The notes under the pieces are model-generated. The model was not told where the DNA came from. It searched no databases and saw only the letters and a list, made by a program, of their open reading frames with translations. Shown here piece by piece: positions 18,606 to 28,576 of a DNA stretch of 64,000 nucleotides. This DNA comes from Nitrospirillum viridazoti CBAmc (GTDB lineage: Bacteria; Pseudomonadota; Alphaproteobacteria; Azospirillales; Azospirillaceae): the NCBI RefSeq assembly GCF_000730165.1, contig NZ_CP022110.1, positions 1,557,501-1,621,500 on the forward strand. Direction: 5' to 3'. Each line of letters starts with the position of its first letter. Positions within the stretch are counted from its first letter, which is position 1. Both the position numbers and the translations under genes were made by a program.

Positions 18606-19925
18606 ATGCGCATTGCGGTGATCGGAACAGGCTACGTCGGCTTGGTCTCGGGCGCCTGTTTTTCCGAGTTCGGCGTGACCACGGTCTGCGTCGACAAGGA
18701 CGCCAGCAAGATCGAGCGCCTGAACCGGGGCGAGATCCCGATCTTCGAGCCGGGGCTGGACGATCTGGTGGCCAAGAACGCCAAGGCGGGCCGCCTCAGC
18801 TTCACCACGGATCTGGCCGCCGCCGTCAAGGGCGTGGACGCCGTGTTCATCGCCGTGGGCACGCCGTCGCGCCGGGGCGACGGCCACGCCGACCTGTCCT
18901 ATGTCTATGCCGCCGCCCAGGAAGTGGCGCTGGCGCTGGATCCCGACCGCTACACGGTCATCGTGACCAAGTCGACGGTGCCCGTGGGCACCGGCCGCGA
19001 GGTGGCGCGCATCATCGGGGAGACGCGGTCCGGCCTGGACTTCGACGTCTGTTCCAACCCCGAGTTCCTGCGCGAGGGTGCTGCCATCGCCGACTTCATG
19101 CGCCCCGATCGCGTGGTAATCGGCGCTGAATCGGATCGTGCCCGGGCGGTGATGAAGGCCCTGTACCGGCCGCTCTACCTCATCGAGACGCCCATCGTCA
19201 TGACCAGCCTGGAAACGTCCGAGCTGATCAAGTACGCGGCCAACACCTTCCTTGCCACCAAGATCACCTTCATCAACGAGGTGGCGGATCTGTGCGAGAA
19301 GGTGGGCGCCAACGTCCACGACGTGGCCAAGGGCATCGGCCTGGACGGCCGCATCGGCCGCAAGTTCCTGCACGCCGGCGCCGGCTACGGCGGCTCGTGC
19401 TTCCCCAAGGACACGCTGGCGCTGGCCCGCACGGCGGCCGACGTGGGATCGCCCCTGCGCATCGTCGAGACGGTCATCGACATCAACGACAAGCGCAAGA
19501 AGTCCATGGCCGGCCGCATCGTGGCCGCCGCCAACGGCACCGTGGAGGGCAAGCGCATCGGCATCCTGGGCGTGACCTTCAAGCCGAACACCGACGACAT
19601 GCGCGACGCGCCGTCGCTGGACATCATCCCGGAACTGCAGCGTCTGGGCGCCACGGTCCAGGCCTACGACCCCGCCGGCATGCAGGAGGCGGAGCATCTG
19701 CTGCCAGGGGTGGTGTGGTGCGCCGACGCCTATGCCGCCATCCAGGACACCGACGTCCTGGCCATCATCACCGAATGGAACGAATTCCGCGCGCTGGATC
19801 TGGACCGGGTTCGCCGGTCCATGAAGGCGCCGGTCCTGGTCGACCTACGCAACATCTACAATCCTGACGATATGAGCGCCGCCGGTTTCACCTACACGTC
19901 CATCGGCCGTCCGGCGCGTCGATAA
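18606..19925 (+). CDS. ugd: UDP-glucose 6-dehydrogenase
   Basis: A 439-residue enzyme oxidising UDP-glucose to UDP-glucuronate. The N-terminal NAD fold is IAVIGTGYVGLVSGACFSEFG. The catalytic Cys265 lies in GYGGSCFPKD, and the helix ETSELIKYAANTFLATKITFINE is the central family segment. It stands directly downstream of galU, which makes its substrate, and 30 bases upstream of the mutase gene. AGGGGAT precedes the ATG. Glucuronate-containing exopolysaccharide is a likely end product, inferred from the gene order. Confidence 0.96.
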   Translation: MRIAVIGTGYVGLVSGACFSEFGVTTVCVDKDASKIERLNRGEIPIFEPGLDDLVAKNAKAGRLSFTTDLAAAVKGVDAVFIAVGTPSRRGDGHADLSYVYAAAQEVALALDPDRYTVIVTKSTVPVGTGREVARIIGETRSGLDFDVCSNPEFLREGAAIADFMRPDRVVIGAESDRARAVMKALYRPLYLIETPIVMTSLETSELIKYAANTFLATKITFINEVADLCEKVGANVHDVAKGIGLDGRIGRKFLHAGAGYGGSCFPKDTLALARTAADVGSPLRIVETVIDINDKRKKSMAGRIVAAANGTVEGKRIGILGVTFKPNTDDMRDAPSLDIIPELQRLGATVQAYDPAGMQEAEHLLPGVVWCADAYAAIQDTDVLAIITEWNEFRALDLDRVRRSMKAPVLVDLRNIYNPDDMSAAGFTYTSIGRPARR

Positions 19926-19955
19926 GTCAAAGCAGCAAGGGAGCAGGTGCAAGTC

Positions 19956-21347
19956 ATGACCGCTAATCATCGGTTCCACCCCACGGTGCTGCGCGAGTAC
20001 GACATCCGCGGCGTCATCGGCAAGACCCTGGGCCCGGACGACGCCCGCGCCATCGGGCAAGGCTTCGGCACCCTGGTGGTGCGCGCCGGCGGCACCCGCG
20101 TGGCCATCGGCTATGACGGCCGCCTGTCCTCGCCGGAGCTGGAGCAGGCCTGCGTCGAGGGCCTGATGTCCACCGGCCTGGAGGTCATCCGCATTGGGCT
20201 CGGCCCCACGCCCATGCTGTACTTCACCGTGCGGCACTTGGAACTGGACGCCGGCGTGATGATCACCGGCTCGCACAACCCGCCGGACTACAACGGCTTC
20301 AAGATGATGCTGGGCAAGGGCCCGGTGTATGGCGAGCAGATCCAGGAGATCGGGCGCCTGGTCCACGGCCAGGATCTGGCGACGGGCGCCGGCTCCTCCC
20401 GCAAGCTGGACGTCAGCGAGGATTACATCAACCGCCTGGCAGCCGACTATGACGGCACCCGCGACCTGACCATCGTGTGGGACGCCGGCAACGGCGCCGT
20501 GGGCCATGTCCTGCGCCGCCTGACCGACAAGCTTCCCGGCAAGCACATCCTGCTGTTCGAGGAGGTGGACGGCAATTTCCCCAACCACCACCCCGACCCG
20601 ACCGTGCCGGAGAACCTTGAAGACCTGATCCACGCCGTCCACACCCATAAGGCGGACATCGGCATCGGCTTCGACGGCGACGGCGACCGCATCGGCGCCG
20701 TGGATGAGCATGGCGACATCATCTGGGGTGATCAGCTGCTGGCCATCTACGCCGCCGACGTGCTGAAAAGCCACCCGGGCGCCACCATCATCGCCGACGT
20801 CAAGTCCAGCCAGACGCTGTACGACGACATCGCCAAGAACGGCGGCAAGCCCCTGATGTGGAAGACCGGCCATAGCCTGCTGAAGGCCAAGATGGCCGAG
20901 ACGGGCTCCCCCCTGGCCGGTGAGATGAGCGGCCACATCTTCTTCGCCGACAAGTACTACGGCTTCGACGACGCGCCCTACTGCGGCGTGCGCCTGGCCG
21001 GCCTCGTCAGCCGCGAGGGCAGCCTGGCCAAGCTGAAGTCCGTCCTGCCGCCCGTGTTCAATACCCCGGAAGTCCGCTTCCAGGTGGATGAGGAACGCAA
21101 GTTCAAGGCGGTGGAGGAGATCGTGGCCCGCGCCAAGGCCCTGGCGGGCAAGGGTATCGAGGTCAACGACATCGACGGCGTCCGCGTGAAGACCGAGGAC
21201 GGCTGGTGGCTGCTGCGCGCCTCCAACACCCAGGACGTGCTGGTGGCCCGCGCCGAGGCCTTCAGCGAAGCCGGCCTGGAACGCCTGAAGGGCAGCATCC
21301 GCGACCAGCTGAGCCAGAGCGGCATCCAGGCGCCGGAAGGTTTCTGA
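19956..21347 (+). CDS. Phosphomannomutase/phosphoglucomutase
   Basis: A 463-residue alpha-phosphohexomutase. The phosphoserine is Ser106 in [14 protein letters not shown], the metal loop is D240-G-D-G-D in FDGDGDRIG, and the sugar-binding loop is GEMSGHIFF. The C-terminal phosphate-binding segment is [16 protein letters not shown]. It interconverts hexose 1- and 6-phosphates and so feeds galU or GDP-mannose synthesis. A GTG at 19947 is also in frame; GGGAG upstream fits ATG 19956 better. Confidence 0.93.
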   Translation: MTANHRFHPTVLREYDIRGVIGKTLGPDDARAIGQGFGTLVVRAGGTRVAIGYDGRLSSPELEQACVEGLMSTGLEVIRIGLGPTPMLYFTVRHLELDAGVMITGSHNPPDYNGFKMMLGKGPVYGEQIQEIGRLVHGQDLATGAGSSRKLDVSEDYINRLAADYDGTRDLTIVWDAGNGAVGHVLRRLTDKLPGKHILLFEEVDGNFPNHHPDPTVPENLEDLIHAVHTHKADIGIGFDGDGDRIGAVDEHGDIIWGDQLLAIYAADVLKSHPGATIIADVKSSQTLYDDIAKNGGKPLMWKTGHSLLKAKMAETGSPLAGEMSGHIFFADKYYGFDDAPYCGVRLAGLVSREGSLAKLKSVLPPVFNTPEVRFQVDEERKFKAVEEIVARAKALAGKGIEVNDIDGVRVKTEDGWWLLRASNTQDVLVARAEAFSEAGLERLKGSIRDQLSQSGIQAPEGF

Positions 21348-21369
21348 TCCCAAGCATGCGCGTTTAGGG

Positions 21370-21412
21370 AAGGGCTGCGATCCTGACGGGTCGCGGCCCT
21401 TTTGTTTATTTC
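21370..21412. terminator. Terminator between the mutase and the CPBP gene
   Basis: AAGGGCTGCGA (21370-21380) and TCGCGGCCCTT (21391-21401) form an 11-bp stem with one G-U pair, followed on the plus side by TTGTTTATTT. The region lies between convergent genes and overlaps the 3' end of the CPBP gene. Confidence 0.8.
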
Positions 21413-22347
21413 CGCACCACCCAGCCCCGGCGCACGCCCAGATACCAGTAAAGGCCCGCCAGCGCGCCCATGGTCATCAGGACGCCGGCCACGTCTTCCA
21501 GGCCCGCCGGTTTGCTCTCCGGCGCGCCCACGCCCAACAGGGAAGGGAAGGGTGGGCCCAGCACGCCCATGACGTAAATGGCCGTCAGGTTCTGGCCCAG
21601 GTGGATGCCGATGGCGGCCTCCAGCCGGCCGGCGCGGGCCGTCACCGCCGACAGCAGCAGCGAGATGGTGAAATACAGCGCGCGCTGGTCCCACACGGCG
21701 TTGCCCCAGGATTGGGTGTGCAGGCCGGCGAACAACAGGGCGACGGGCAGGGCGGTAACCCAAGCGCTGCCGGTCACGGCGTACAGGCCCTGGCTGATGT
21801 AGCCGCGGAACAGCGCCTCCTCCGCCGTGACCTGCAGCACGACCATCCAGCCGGTGGCGGCCGCGAAGGCCAGCACCTGGGGCCAGGGCTGGCCGCCAGG
21901 GGCGAAGGGCTCCCCGTTCCAGACATCGATCAGGCCGCTGGTCACGACCGCCAGCAGCACCAGCCCGCCCCACAGCAGGGCAGAGCGCAGGGCCAGGCCC
22001 ACATCCAGGCCGGGCAGGGGCGACAGCAGGCTGCGCAGCGGGCGCCCGTGCAACCAGCGCACCGCCAGGGCCAAGGGGAGCAGAGCAGCGGCAACGCTGC
22101 CCAGCATCGTCAGCAGTTCGACGACGGCGCGCAGCCCCTCATCACGCTTCATCGCCCGGTCCAGGTGGGCCCACTGCGGCACCTTCACCAGCACCACGGC
22201 GATGAGGATGGCGCCCAAGGCCACGATGACCAGGCCACCGAGGAAAGCCCACCACGGCTCGCGCCGCTGGCGGGCCAGGGCCAGAAGGGAGGGGGCCAAG
22301 GGGGACGGGGCGGCGTCACCGCCCGCCGCAAGAGGGGCCTGCGACAC
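21406..22347 (-). CDS. CPBP family intramembrane glutamic endopeptidase
   Basis: A 313-residue multi-spanning membrane protein with about eight hydrophobic segments. The CPBP (Rce1/abi) active-site motifs are EEALFRGYI, then FAGLHTQ and the later GIHLGQNL, which together supply the Glu/Glu/Arg and His residues. Targets in bacteria are mostly unknown. No ATG exists before the first helix. GTG 22347 is the best start, only 12 bases after the stop of the upstream carboxypeptidase, so translational coupling is likely. CTG 22362 overlapping that stop is an alternative. Confidence 0.85.
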   Translation of the reverse strand: MSQAPLAAGGDAAPSPLAPSLLALARQRREPWWAFLGGLVIVALGAILIAVVLVKVPQWAHLDRAMKRDEGLRAVVELLTMLGSVAAALLPLALAVRWLHGRPLRSLLSPLPGLDVGLALRSALLWGGLVLLAVVTSGLIDVWNGEPFAPGGQPWPQVLAFAAATGWMVVLQVTAEEALFRGYISQGLYAVTGSAWVTALPVALLFAGLHTQSWGNAVWDQRALYFTISLLLSAVTARAGRLEAAIGIHLGQNLTAIYVMGVLGPPFPSLLGVGAPESKPAGLEDVAGVLMTMGALAGLYWYLGVRRGWVVRK

Positions 22348-22358
22348 CGGGGAAGGGA

Positions 22359-23762
22359 TCAGCTGGCGCCGGGGGCGATGGTGATGCAGCCCTGGCCCTG
22401 GCGACGCAGCTGGACGCAGGCGGCCCGGGCGTTCTTCTCGCTCAGGCCCGCCAGGCGGGCGCGGTACAGCGTGGACTTGGCGGACGATACCTCCACCACA
22501 TTGGGCACGGCGGCGTTCAGCAGGCCCTTGCCCTTCTGCGTGGCGCGCGCGATGGCGGCCTGGGTGGCGGCACGGTCGTTGTAGGCGCCCACCTGGATGC
22601 TCCATCCCGCCGGGATGGTCTTGCCCTTGGCGCCGGTGGCCACGGCGGGCGCCGCCTCGGCCGGTGCTGCCAGCAGCGTGTGGTCGGCGACGCTTTCGGC
22701 CGCCTTGCCGACGGCCTTGGCAGCCTTGCCGGCGGCGCTGGCCAGCCGGACACCCGTGGTCGCCTTCATGGCCTTGGGCGCCGGGGCCTCATCGGCCTCA
22801 TCCTCGTCGCCTTCGGAGGTGGCGCTGTCCTGGCTATCAGCCGTATCGGCGCTGGCCATCTGCACAGCGTCGCGGCCGCGCGGGGCGCGGATGGGCGCCT
22901 CGGCCGTCAGCACCTCGCCGGACTTGGTGGCGAAGCCCTCGTCCAGAAGGTCGGCCATGCGGTTGTCGCGCCACACAGCGCTGCTGCCGCCCATGACCAC
23001 GGCGATCAGGCGGCGGCCGTCATGCACGGCGGAGCCGACGAGGTTGAAGCCGGAGGCGTTGATGAACCCCGTCTTGATGCCGTCCATGCCCGGGTAGCGG
23101 GACATCAGGTGGTTATGGTTGGCCATGGTCTCACCGTTGTAGGTGAAGCTGGCCGTCTTGAAATAGGTGTACTGCTTGGCGTGGTCGTGGATCAGCGCCT
23201 GGGCCAGGCGGGCCAGATCGCGGGCCGTGGTGACCTGGCCGGTGTTGGGCAGGCCGGAGGCGTTGCGGAAGGTGGTGCGGCTCATGCCCAGGGCGCGGGC
23301 CTTGGCCGTCATCATCTGGGCGAAGCGCGGCTCGCTGCCGCCCAGGTTCTCGCCCACCGTCACCGCCACGTCGTTCGCGGACTTGGTGACCAGCGCCAGG
23401 ATGGCGTCGCGCACGCGGATGGTGTCGCCCGCGTCCAGGCCCAGCTTGCTGGGCGCCTGGGCGGCCGCGTGGGCGGATACCTTGAAGGGCGTATCCAAGG
23501 TGACGCGGCCGGCGTCCAGCGCGTCGAACAGTAAATACAGCGTCATCATCTTGGTCAGGGACGCCGGATAATTCTGGGTGTCGGCACCGGCGGCGTGCAG
23601 GACCTGGCCGGTCTCCGCATCCACGACAATGGCGGCGTACTTGGCGAAAGCGCTCACCGGCGCCAGGGCCCAGCAGGCCAGGAGGGCCAGGGCGGCCCAG
23701 CGCAAGCGCCGGGCGGCAAAACCCGGGCGTCGTGCCAGGTTCGAGCGATTCCAATGGGTCAC
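22359..23762 (-). CDS. Serine-type D-Ala-D-Ala carboxypeptidase with SPOR domain
   Basis: A 467-residue periplasmic peptidoglycan enzyme. A signal peptide ends at SAFA, about residue 40. The active-site motifs are S68-L-T-K71, then SAND, and KTGF in MDGIKTGF. The middle (about 300-380) is Ala-rich and acidic. The last 80 residues form a SPOR domain ([18 protein letters not shown]...), which binds denuded glycan at the division septum. The start is GTG 23762 with GGAAGGGG upstream; the frame remains open to 23951 but no earlier ribosome site was seen. It is coupled to the CPBP protease gene. Confidence 0.92.
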   Translation of the reverse strand: MTHWNRSNLARRPGFAARRLRWAALALLACWALAPVSAFAKYAAIVVDAETGQVLHAAGADTQNYPASLTKMMTLYLLFDALDAGRVTLDTPFKVSAHAAAQAPSKLGLDAGDTIRVRDAILALVTKSANDVAVTVGENLGGSEPRFAQMMTAKARALGMSRTTFRNASGLPNTGQVTTARDLARLAQALIHDHAKQYTYFKTASFTYNGETMANHNHLMSRYPGMDGIKTGFINASGFNLVGSAVHDGRRLIAVVMGGSSAVWRDNRMADLLDEGFATKSGEVLTAEAPIRAPRGRDAVQMASADTADSQDSATSEGDEDEADEAPAPKAMKATTGVRLASAAGKAAKAVGKAAESVADHTLLAAPAEAAPAVATGAKGKTIPAGWSIQVGAYNDRAATQAAIARATQKGKGLLNAAVPNVVEVSSAKSTLYRARLAGLSEKNARAACVQLRRQGQGCITIAPGAS

Positions 23763-23959
23763 GGTGAACTGCCCCTTCCGCCGATGCCATGTCGTTGGTG
23801 GCGATAAAAGTAAAGGCACGATGATTCGCTGTCCAGTATTGAAAATACGGTTAAGGACGAAGGATGCACGGTTCTTGATTGCCGCCTTTACATGACACGC
23901 TGCGACTCCGGGCTGCGCACTACCCCGGGCGAGGAAGGCCCGCCCATTCATATGATATA

Positions 23960-24159
23960 TTGCAGCGCAACATGAACATGCCTTCCGGCGCGGCGGTGAC
24001 TAGCCGGTTTGGCCTATGAAGGTCGATTTCACGCTTGAAAGCCACGCATTACCCCCGTATGCGAAGCACCAATCCCGTGTGACGAAATTTTTGCGGTGCA
24101 CAAAAACGGGTTGACAAACTCCTTTTCCGGGTCCAGATAAGGCATCGTGCTGCGACGCA
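23960..24159 (+). promoter_or_regulatory. Phasin promoter region with three TGC-N3-GCA palindromes
   Basis: TTGCAGCGCAA (23960-23970), TTGCGGTGCA (24091-24100) and TGCGACGCA (24151-24159) share the TGC-N3-GCA pattern. The first and third are both followed by ACATGA. A -35 TTGACA (24111-24116) with an 18-base spacer leads to AGATAA (24135-24140). The layout fits repression by a PhaR-type sensor of polyhydroxyalkanoate, which binds TGC-rich sites in other species. The 23763-24290 gap has no gene. Confidence 0.55.
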
Positions 24160-24290
24160 ACATGACGGTGCCGCGAAATGGGCTGTCCGCCGCAGGCACG
24201 CCACCCGGCCGATGCCGGTTTGCCTGACCCGGGTACGGGCCGCATCGGGCGGCCGATGGATCATTAGCGATCATTGGAAGGAGCACTGAT

Positions 24291-24851
24291 ATGACCACCG
24301 CGAATACTACCGCCCCCACCGCTACCGTCGCGCGTGCCAAGAAGGTCGTCACCGACGCCGCCGTGGACACCGCTGCCGCCACGAAGCAGACGGCCGAGAC
24401 CACCGTGGCCGCCGCGCAGGACACCGTAACCAAGAATTACGAGCAGGCCGTCGCCCTCACCAAGGAGCAGGTCGAGAAGGCCAGCAAGAAGGCCTTCGAG
24501 GCGTATGAGGAACTGACCGCCTTCAACAAGGAGACGGTCGACGCCCTGGTGCTGTCCTCCACCGTCCTGGCCAAGGGCCTGGAAAGCCTGTCCAAGTCCT
24601 TCGTCGCCTACGCCCAGTCCTCGCTGGAGAGCAGCGTGTCGGCCACCAAGGCTCTGCTGGCCGTGAAGACCCTGCGCGAGGCCGTGGACCTGCAGTCCGA
24701 ATTCGCCAAGACCAGCTTCGACACCCTGGTCAGCGAGGCCACCAAGACCTCCGAGCTGTCGGTGAAGCTGGCCAACGAGGCGATCGAGCCCATCTCCGCC
24801 CGCGTCAACGCGGTCGTGACCAAGTTCGGCAAGCCGCGCCTGGCGGCCTGA
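24291..24851 (+). CDS. Phasin family protein
   Basis: A 186-residue, almost entirely helical protein of the phasin_2 type, without cysteine or aromatic-rich motifs. It carries the sequence YEELTAFNKETVDALVLSSTVLAKGLESLSKSFVAYAQSSLESSVSATKALLAVKTLREAVDLQSEFAKTSFD in overlapping helices. Phasins coat polyhydroxyalkanoate granules and control granule size. The N-terminal 50 residues are Ala/Thr-rich. GGAAGGAG precedes the ATG, and a textbook terminator follows. Expression is probably strong and PHA-dependent, judging from the upstream repeats. Confidence 0.9.
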   Translation: MTTANTTAPTATVARAKKVVTDAAVDTAAATKQTAETTVAAAQDTVTKNYEQAVALTKEQVEKASKKAFEAYEELTAFNKETVDALVLSSTVLAKGLESLSKSFVAYAQSSLESSVSATKALLAVKTLREAVDLQSEFAKTSFDTLVSEATKTSELSVKLANEAIEPISARVNAVVTKFGKPRLAA

Positions 24852-24905
24852 GTGACGGCCCGGGCCGCGCCCGTGCGGCCCGGCGACATCGCCGATGCTG
24901 ACGAA

Positions 24906-24938
24906 CCCGGTGGGCCCGCGCCCACCGGGTTTTATTTT
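24906..24938 (+). terminator. Intrinsic terminator after the phasin gene
   Basis: Arms CCCGGTGGGC (24906-24915) and GCCCACCGGG (24920-24929) pair perfectly around CCGC, followed by TTTTATTTT. Confidence 0.92.
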
Positions 24939-25112
24939 GCCCGCTGTGACCACCGCCGTTGCGGGGCACACGGTTCGCTTGCGTCCGGGTGATTTCCGTG
25001 CGGCAATCGCACCCCAGGCATGAATAAGGTTACCAGGGGTCTTCCAACGGCCCGCCGCGATCTCATATTATTCCTGGGATGACCACCCCGAGAGACACGT
25101 ACCTGGAAGGCC

Positions 25113-25457
25113 ATGACGGAGTTCGATAGTCAGGGAAATGAGGGCGGCACTGGCGGCGACGGCACCAACACCGGTGTCGTGGTCAAGGCCAAGCCCAAGA
25201 CCAAGAAGCCCTCCATGTACAAGGTCCTGATGTTGAATGACGACTACACTCCCATGGAGTTCGTCGTTCACATCCTGGAGCGTTTCTTCTCGAAGAATCG
25301 GGAGGAAGCGACGCGGATCATGCTGCATGTCCATCGCCGCGGCGTCGGCGTGTGCGGCGTGTTCACCTACGAGGTGGCGGAAACGAAAGTGACCCAGGTG
25401 ATGGATTTCGCGCGCCAGAACCAGCATCCCCTGCAATGCACCTTGGAGAAGGATTAG
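25113..25457 (+). CDS. clpS: ATP-dependent Clp protease adaptor ClpS
   Basis: A 114-residue adaptor that delivers N-degron substrates to ClpAP. The core [24 protein letters not shown] holds the Asn-Asp pocket for N-terminal residues, and [26 protein letters not shown] is the ClpA-contact half. The 30-residue N-terminal extension is Gly-rich and flexible, as needed for substrate transfer. clpA starts five bases after the stop. Confidence 0.96.
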   Translation: MTEFDSQGNEGGTGGDGTNTGVVVKAKPKTKKPSMYKVLMLNDDYTPMEFVVHILERFFSKNREEATRIMLHVHRRGVGVCGVFTYEVAETKVTQVMDFARQNQHPLQCTLEKD

Positions 25458-25462
25458 TAGGC

Positions 25463-27778
25463 ATGCTCTCGCGTAATCTCGAGCAGACGCTGCACCGGGC
25501 CCTAGCTTACGCCAATGAGCGTCGGCACGAGTACGCGACCCTGGAACACCTGCTGCTGGCTCTCACCGAAGACCAGGACGCCTTGGCCGTGCTGCGCGCC
25601 TGCGGCGTGACCGTGGAGAAGCTGCGCGTCGAACTGGGCGAGTACCTGGACAACGAGCTCAGCAACCTGATCTCCAGCCGGTCCGAGGACGCCAAGCCCA
25701 CGGCCGGCTTCCAGCGGGTGCTGCAGCGCGCCGCCATCCACGTCCAGAGCTCCGGCCGGGAGGAGGTGACCGGCGCCAACGTGCTGGTCGCCCTGTTCTC
25801 CGAACGGGAGAGCCACGCCGTCTATTTCCTGCAGGAGCAGGAGATGACGCGGTTCGACGCGGTCAACTACATCTCCCACGGCATCGCCAAGTCGCCCGGC
25901 CGGTCGGAGACCAAGCGCGTCAGTGGATCGGAGGAGGAGCCGCCCGCCGGTGAAAAGGCGCCCAAGAAGGGCACCGAGGCGCTGGAGGCCTATTGCGTCA
26001 ACCTCAACAAGAAGGCGCTCAGCGGCAAGATCGATCCCCTGATCGGCCGCGGGCAGGAGGTTGACCGCACCATCCAGATCCTCTGCCGTCGCTCCAAGAA
26101 CAACCCGCTGTACGTCGGCGACCCGGGTGTGGGCAAGACCGCCATCGCCGAGGGCCTGGCCCGCCGCATCGTCCACGGCGAGGTGCCGGAGGTGCTGCAG
26201 AACGCCACCATCTTCGCGCTGGATATGGGCGCGCTGCTGGCCGGCACCCGCTATCGCGGCGATTTCGAGGAACGGCTGAAGTCCGTGCTGTCGGAGCTGG
26301 AGGCGGTCGAGGGCTCCGTCCTGTTCATCGACGAGATCCACACGGTGATCGGCGCCGGCGCCACCTCGGGCGGCGCCATGGACGCCAGCAACCTGCTGAA
26401 GCCGGCCCTGGCCAGCGGCGCGCTGCGCTGCATCGGCTCCACCACCTACAAGGAATACCGCAGCTACTTCGAGAAGGACCGCGCCCTGGTCCGCCGCTTC
26501 CAGAAAATCGACGTCAACGAGCCCTCGCTGGATGACGCTGTGAAGATCCTGGAAGGGATCAAGAGCTACTACGAGAAGCACCACAACGTCCGCTACACCC
26601 GTGAGGCCATCCGCTCGGCGGTGGAGCTGTCGGCCAAGTACATCGGCGACCGCAAGCTGCCGGACAAGGCCATCGATATCATCGACGAGGTGGGTGCCGC
26701 CCAGATGCTGCTGCCGCCGGGAAAGCGCAAGAAGACCATCCAGGTCAAGGACGTGGAGGCGGTGGTCGCCAAGATCGCCCGCATCCCGCCGAAGAGCGTC
26801 AGCCGCGACGACCGCGAGGTGTTGCTGAACCTGGAGCGCGACCTGAAGACCATGGTGTTCGGCCAGGACAAGGCCATCGACACCCTGGTCAGCGCCATCA
26901 AGCTGGCGCGCGCCGGCCTGCGCGACCCGGAAAAGCCCATCGGCAACTACCTGTTCTCCGGCCCCACCGGCGTGGGCAAGACCGAGGTGGCGCGCCAGCT
27001 GTCGCGCACCTTGGGCATCGAGCTCACCCGCTTCGACATGTCGGAGTACATGGAGCGGCACACGGTGAGCCGCCTGATCGGCGCCCCCCCGGGCTATGTC
27101 GGCTTCGACCAGGGTGGTCTGCTGACCGACGCCATCGACCAGCATCCGCACTGCGTGCTGCTGCTGGACGAGATCGAGAAGGCGCACCCGGATCTGTACA
27201 ACATCCTGCTGCAGGTGATGGACCACGGCAAGCTGACCGACCACAACGGCAAGACGGTCGACTTCCGCAACGTCATCCTGATCATGACCACCAATGCCGG
27301 TGCCGCCGATTTGGCCAAGCCCGCCTTCGGCTTCGGCCGGGAGCAGCGGCTGGGCGAGGATGAGGAGGCGATCAACCGCCTATTCACACCCGAGTTCCGC
27401 AACCGCCTGGACGCCATCATCGCTTTCTCCGGCCTGTCGCCGGAAATCATCGGCCGGGTGGTGGACAAGTTCGTCATGGAGCTGGAGGCGCAGCTGAGCG
27501 ATCGCGGCGTCACTATCGAACTGACGGACGAGGCCCGCGAGTGGCTGGCGAAGAAGGGTTACGACCCGCTGTACGGCGCGCGCCCCCTGGGCCGCACCAT
27601 CCAGGAGTACATCAAGAAGCCCCTGGCGGAGGAACTGCTGTTCGGCAAGCTGGTGAAGGGCGGCGCCGTCCGCGTCACCGTGAAGGACGACGCCTTGTCC
27701 TTCGACTACGTCGCTGGCGGCACCCGTCCGCCGCAGTCGGAAAAGCCGGAAGAGAAGGTGCCTGAACTGGTCAACTGA
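25463..27778 (+). CDS. clpA: ATP-dependent Clp protease ATP-binding subunit ClpA
   Basis: A 771-residue AAA+ unfoldase. The N domain ([33 protein letters not shown]) binds ClpS. The first ATPase module has Walker A GDPGVGKT and Walker B LFIDEIH; the second has GPTGVGKT and [11 protein letters not shown]. The ClpP-docking loop typical of ClpA lies in the second module. The correct start is ATG 25463, preceded by GGAGAAGG inside the clpS end, so translation is coupled. A long hairpin with a T run follows the stop. Confidence 0.97.
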   Translation: MLSRNLEQTLHRALAYANERRHEYATLEHLLLALTEDQDALAVLRACGVTVEKLRVELGEYLDNELSNLISSRSEDAKPTAGFQRVLQRAAIHVQSSGREEVTGANVLVALFSERESHAVYFLQEQEMTRFDAVNYISHGIAKSPGRSETKRVSGSEEEPPAGEKAPKKGTEALEAYCVNLNKKALSGKIDPLIGRGQEVDRTIQILCRRSKNNPLYVGDPGVGKTAIAEGLARRIVHGEVPEVLQNATIFALDMGALLAGTRYRGDFEERLKSVLSELEAVEGSVLFIDEIHTVIGAGATSGGAMDASNLLKPALASGALRCIGSTTYKEYRSYFEKDRALVRRFQKIDVNEPSLDDAVKILEGIKSYYEKHHNVRYTREAIRSAVELSAKYIGDRKLPDKAIDIIDEVGAAQMLLPPGKRKKTIQVKDVEAVVAKIARIPPKSVSRDDREVLLNLERDLKTMVFGQDKAIDTLVSAIKLARAGLRDPEKPIGNYLFSGPTGVGKTEVARQLSRTLGIELTRFDMSEYMERHTVSRLIGAPPGYVGFDQGGLLTDAIDQHPHCVLLLDEIEKAHPDLYNILLQVMDHGKLTDHNGKTVDFRNVILIMTTNAGAADLAKPAFGFGREQRLGEDEEAINRLFTPEFRNRLDAIIAFSGLSPEIIGRVVDKFVMELEAQLSDRGVTIELTDEAREWLAKKGYDPLYGARPLGRTIQEYIKKPLAEELLFGKLVKGGAVRVTVKDDALSFDYVAGGTRPPQSEKPEEKVPELVN

Positions 27779-27800
27779 ACCAGCACCTCCAACCCGCTGG

Positions 27801-27845
27801 AAACGGGCGGGCCTCCAGGACATTCCTGGGGGCCCGTGCCGTTTT
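27801..27845 (+). terminator. Intrinsic terminator after clpA
   Basis: An extended hairpin: AAACGG with CCGTTT, CGGGCC with GGCCCG and CCAGG with CCTGG, around ACATT, with small internal loops and a terminal TTTT (27842-27845). Confidence 0.75.
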
Positions 27846-27925
27846 GGAACGGTTGCACAGAGGGTTGGTGAAATTGGAGGTCTGGTGAAAAGAGACGGAG
27901 GCGCCCCGGCACTTGAGGGAGCGCC

Positions 27926-28345
27926 TCAGGACAACGCCACCAACCGCTTGATCAGGGCGTCCAGGTCGTTCCAGGCCAGGGGCTTGGCGACGTAGCCTGA
28001 GAACAGGCCGGTGGTCAGGTGGTCGATGACGTCGGTCTCGGCCGTCATCAGCACCAGGGGCACGGGCCGATCGCGACCGGCGGGGATGGGGCGGCCGTGC
28101 AGTTCCCGGGCGGCCTCGGCCCCGCCGACGCCGGGCATGTTGAGATCCAGCAGCACCAGGTCGAAGGGTGTTTCGGCGGCGTCGAACAGGGCGATGGCCT
28201 CCGCCCCATCGGCGGCGCCCGTCGCCTGGTACCCCAGGCGGCGCAGGACAGCCAGGATCAACTCCCGATTCACTCGATTGTCTTCCGCCACCAGGACGCG
28301 AAGGCCGGGGATGGCGTCTGCGGCGCCGGTATTTTGGATACTCAT
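27926..28345 (-). CDS. Stand-alone receiver-domain response regulator
   Basis: A 139-residue single REC domain: acidic pocket VAEDN, phospho-acceptor Asp67 in LVLLDLNMPG, switch residue in LVLMTAETD and Lys in VAKPL. There is no output domain, so it acts by protein contact or phosphotransfer. The start is ATG 28345 with GAGGGG upstream, although the frame is open to 28459. It is divergent from the large propeller kinase, whose ATG lies 232 bases away, and could receive phosphate from it. Confidence 0.85.
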   Translation of the reverse strand: MSIQNTGAADAIPGLRVLVAEDNRVNRELILAVLRRLGYQATGAADGAEAIALFDAAETPFDLVLLDLNMPGVGGAEAARELHGRPIPAGRDRPVPLVLMTAETDVIDHLTTGLFSGYVAKPLAWNDLDALIKRLVALS

Positions 28346-28576
28346 TACGGTCGGCCCCTCGGCTCCTCGCAGTAGGCGCGCCCTGGGGCGCAAGCCTGTG
28401 TTGCCGCCACAATAGGCCTGTTCCCCACCCTCGCACAGTCCCTTTGCCGCAGGACCCATTGGAACCGGTATCGTTGATTTTGTGGCGCGGCGCCGCCTTT
28501 CCTATAAAATCCAGGATTGTTCGGGCCACCCGTATCGGTGACTCCGGCGATTGCCGTCACCCTGGTGGTTGTGCTG

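Noticed and set aside
25502-27244. 580-codon minus-strand frame inside clpA
   Set aside because: It lies fully within the conserved clpA gene, and its product has only a repeated hydrophobic/Gly/Gln composition typical of shadow frames.
28517-28576. TTG-initiated extension of the propeller kinase
   Set aside because: The ATG at 28577 gives a complete signal peptide; the extension would put 20 residues before it and has no ribosome site.
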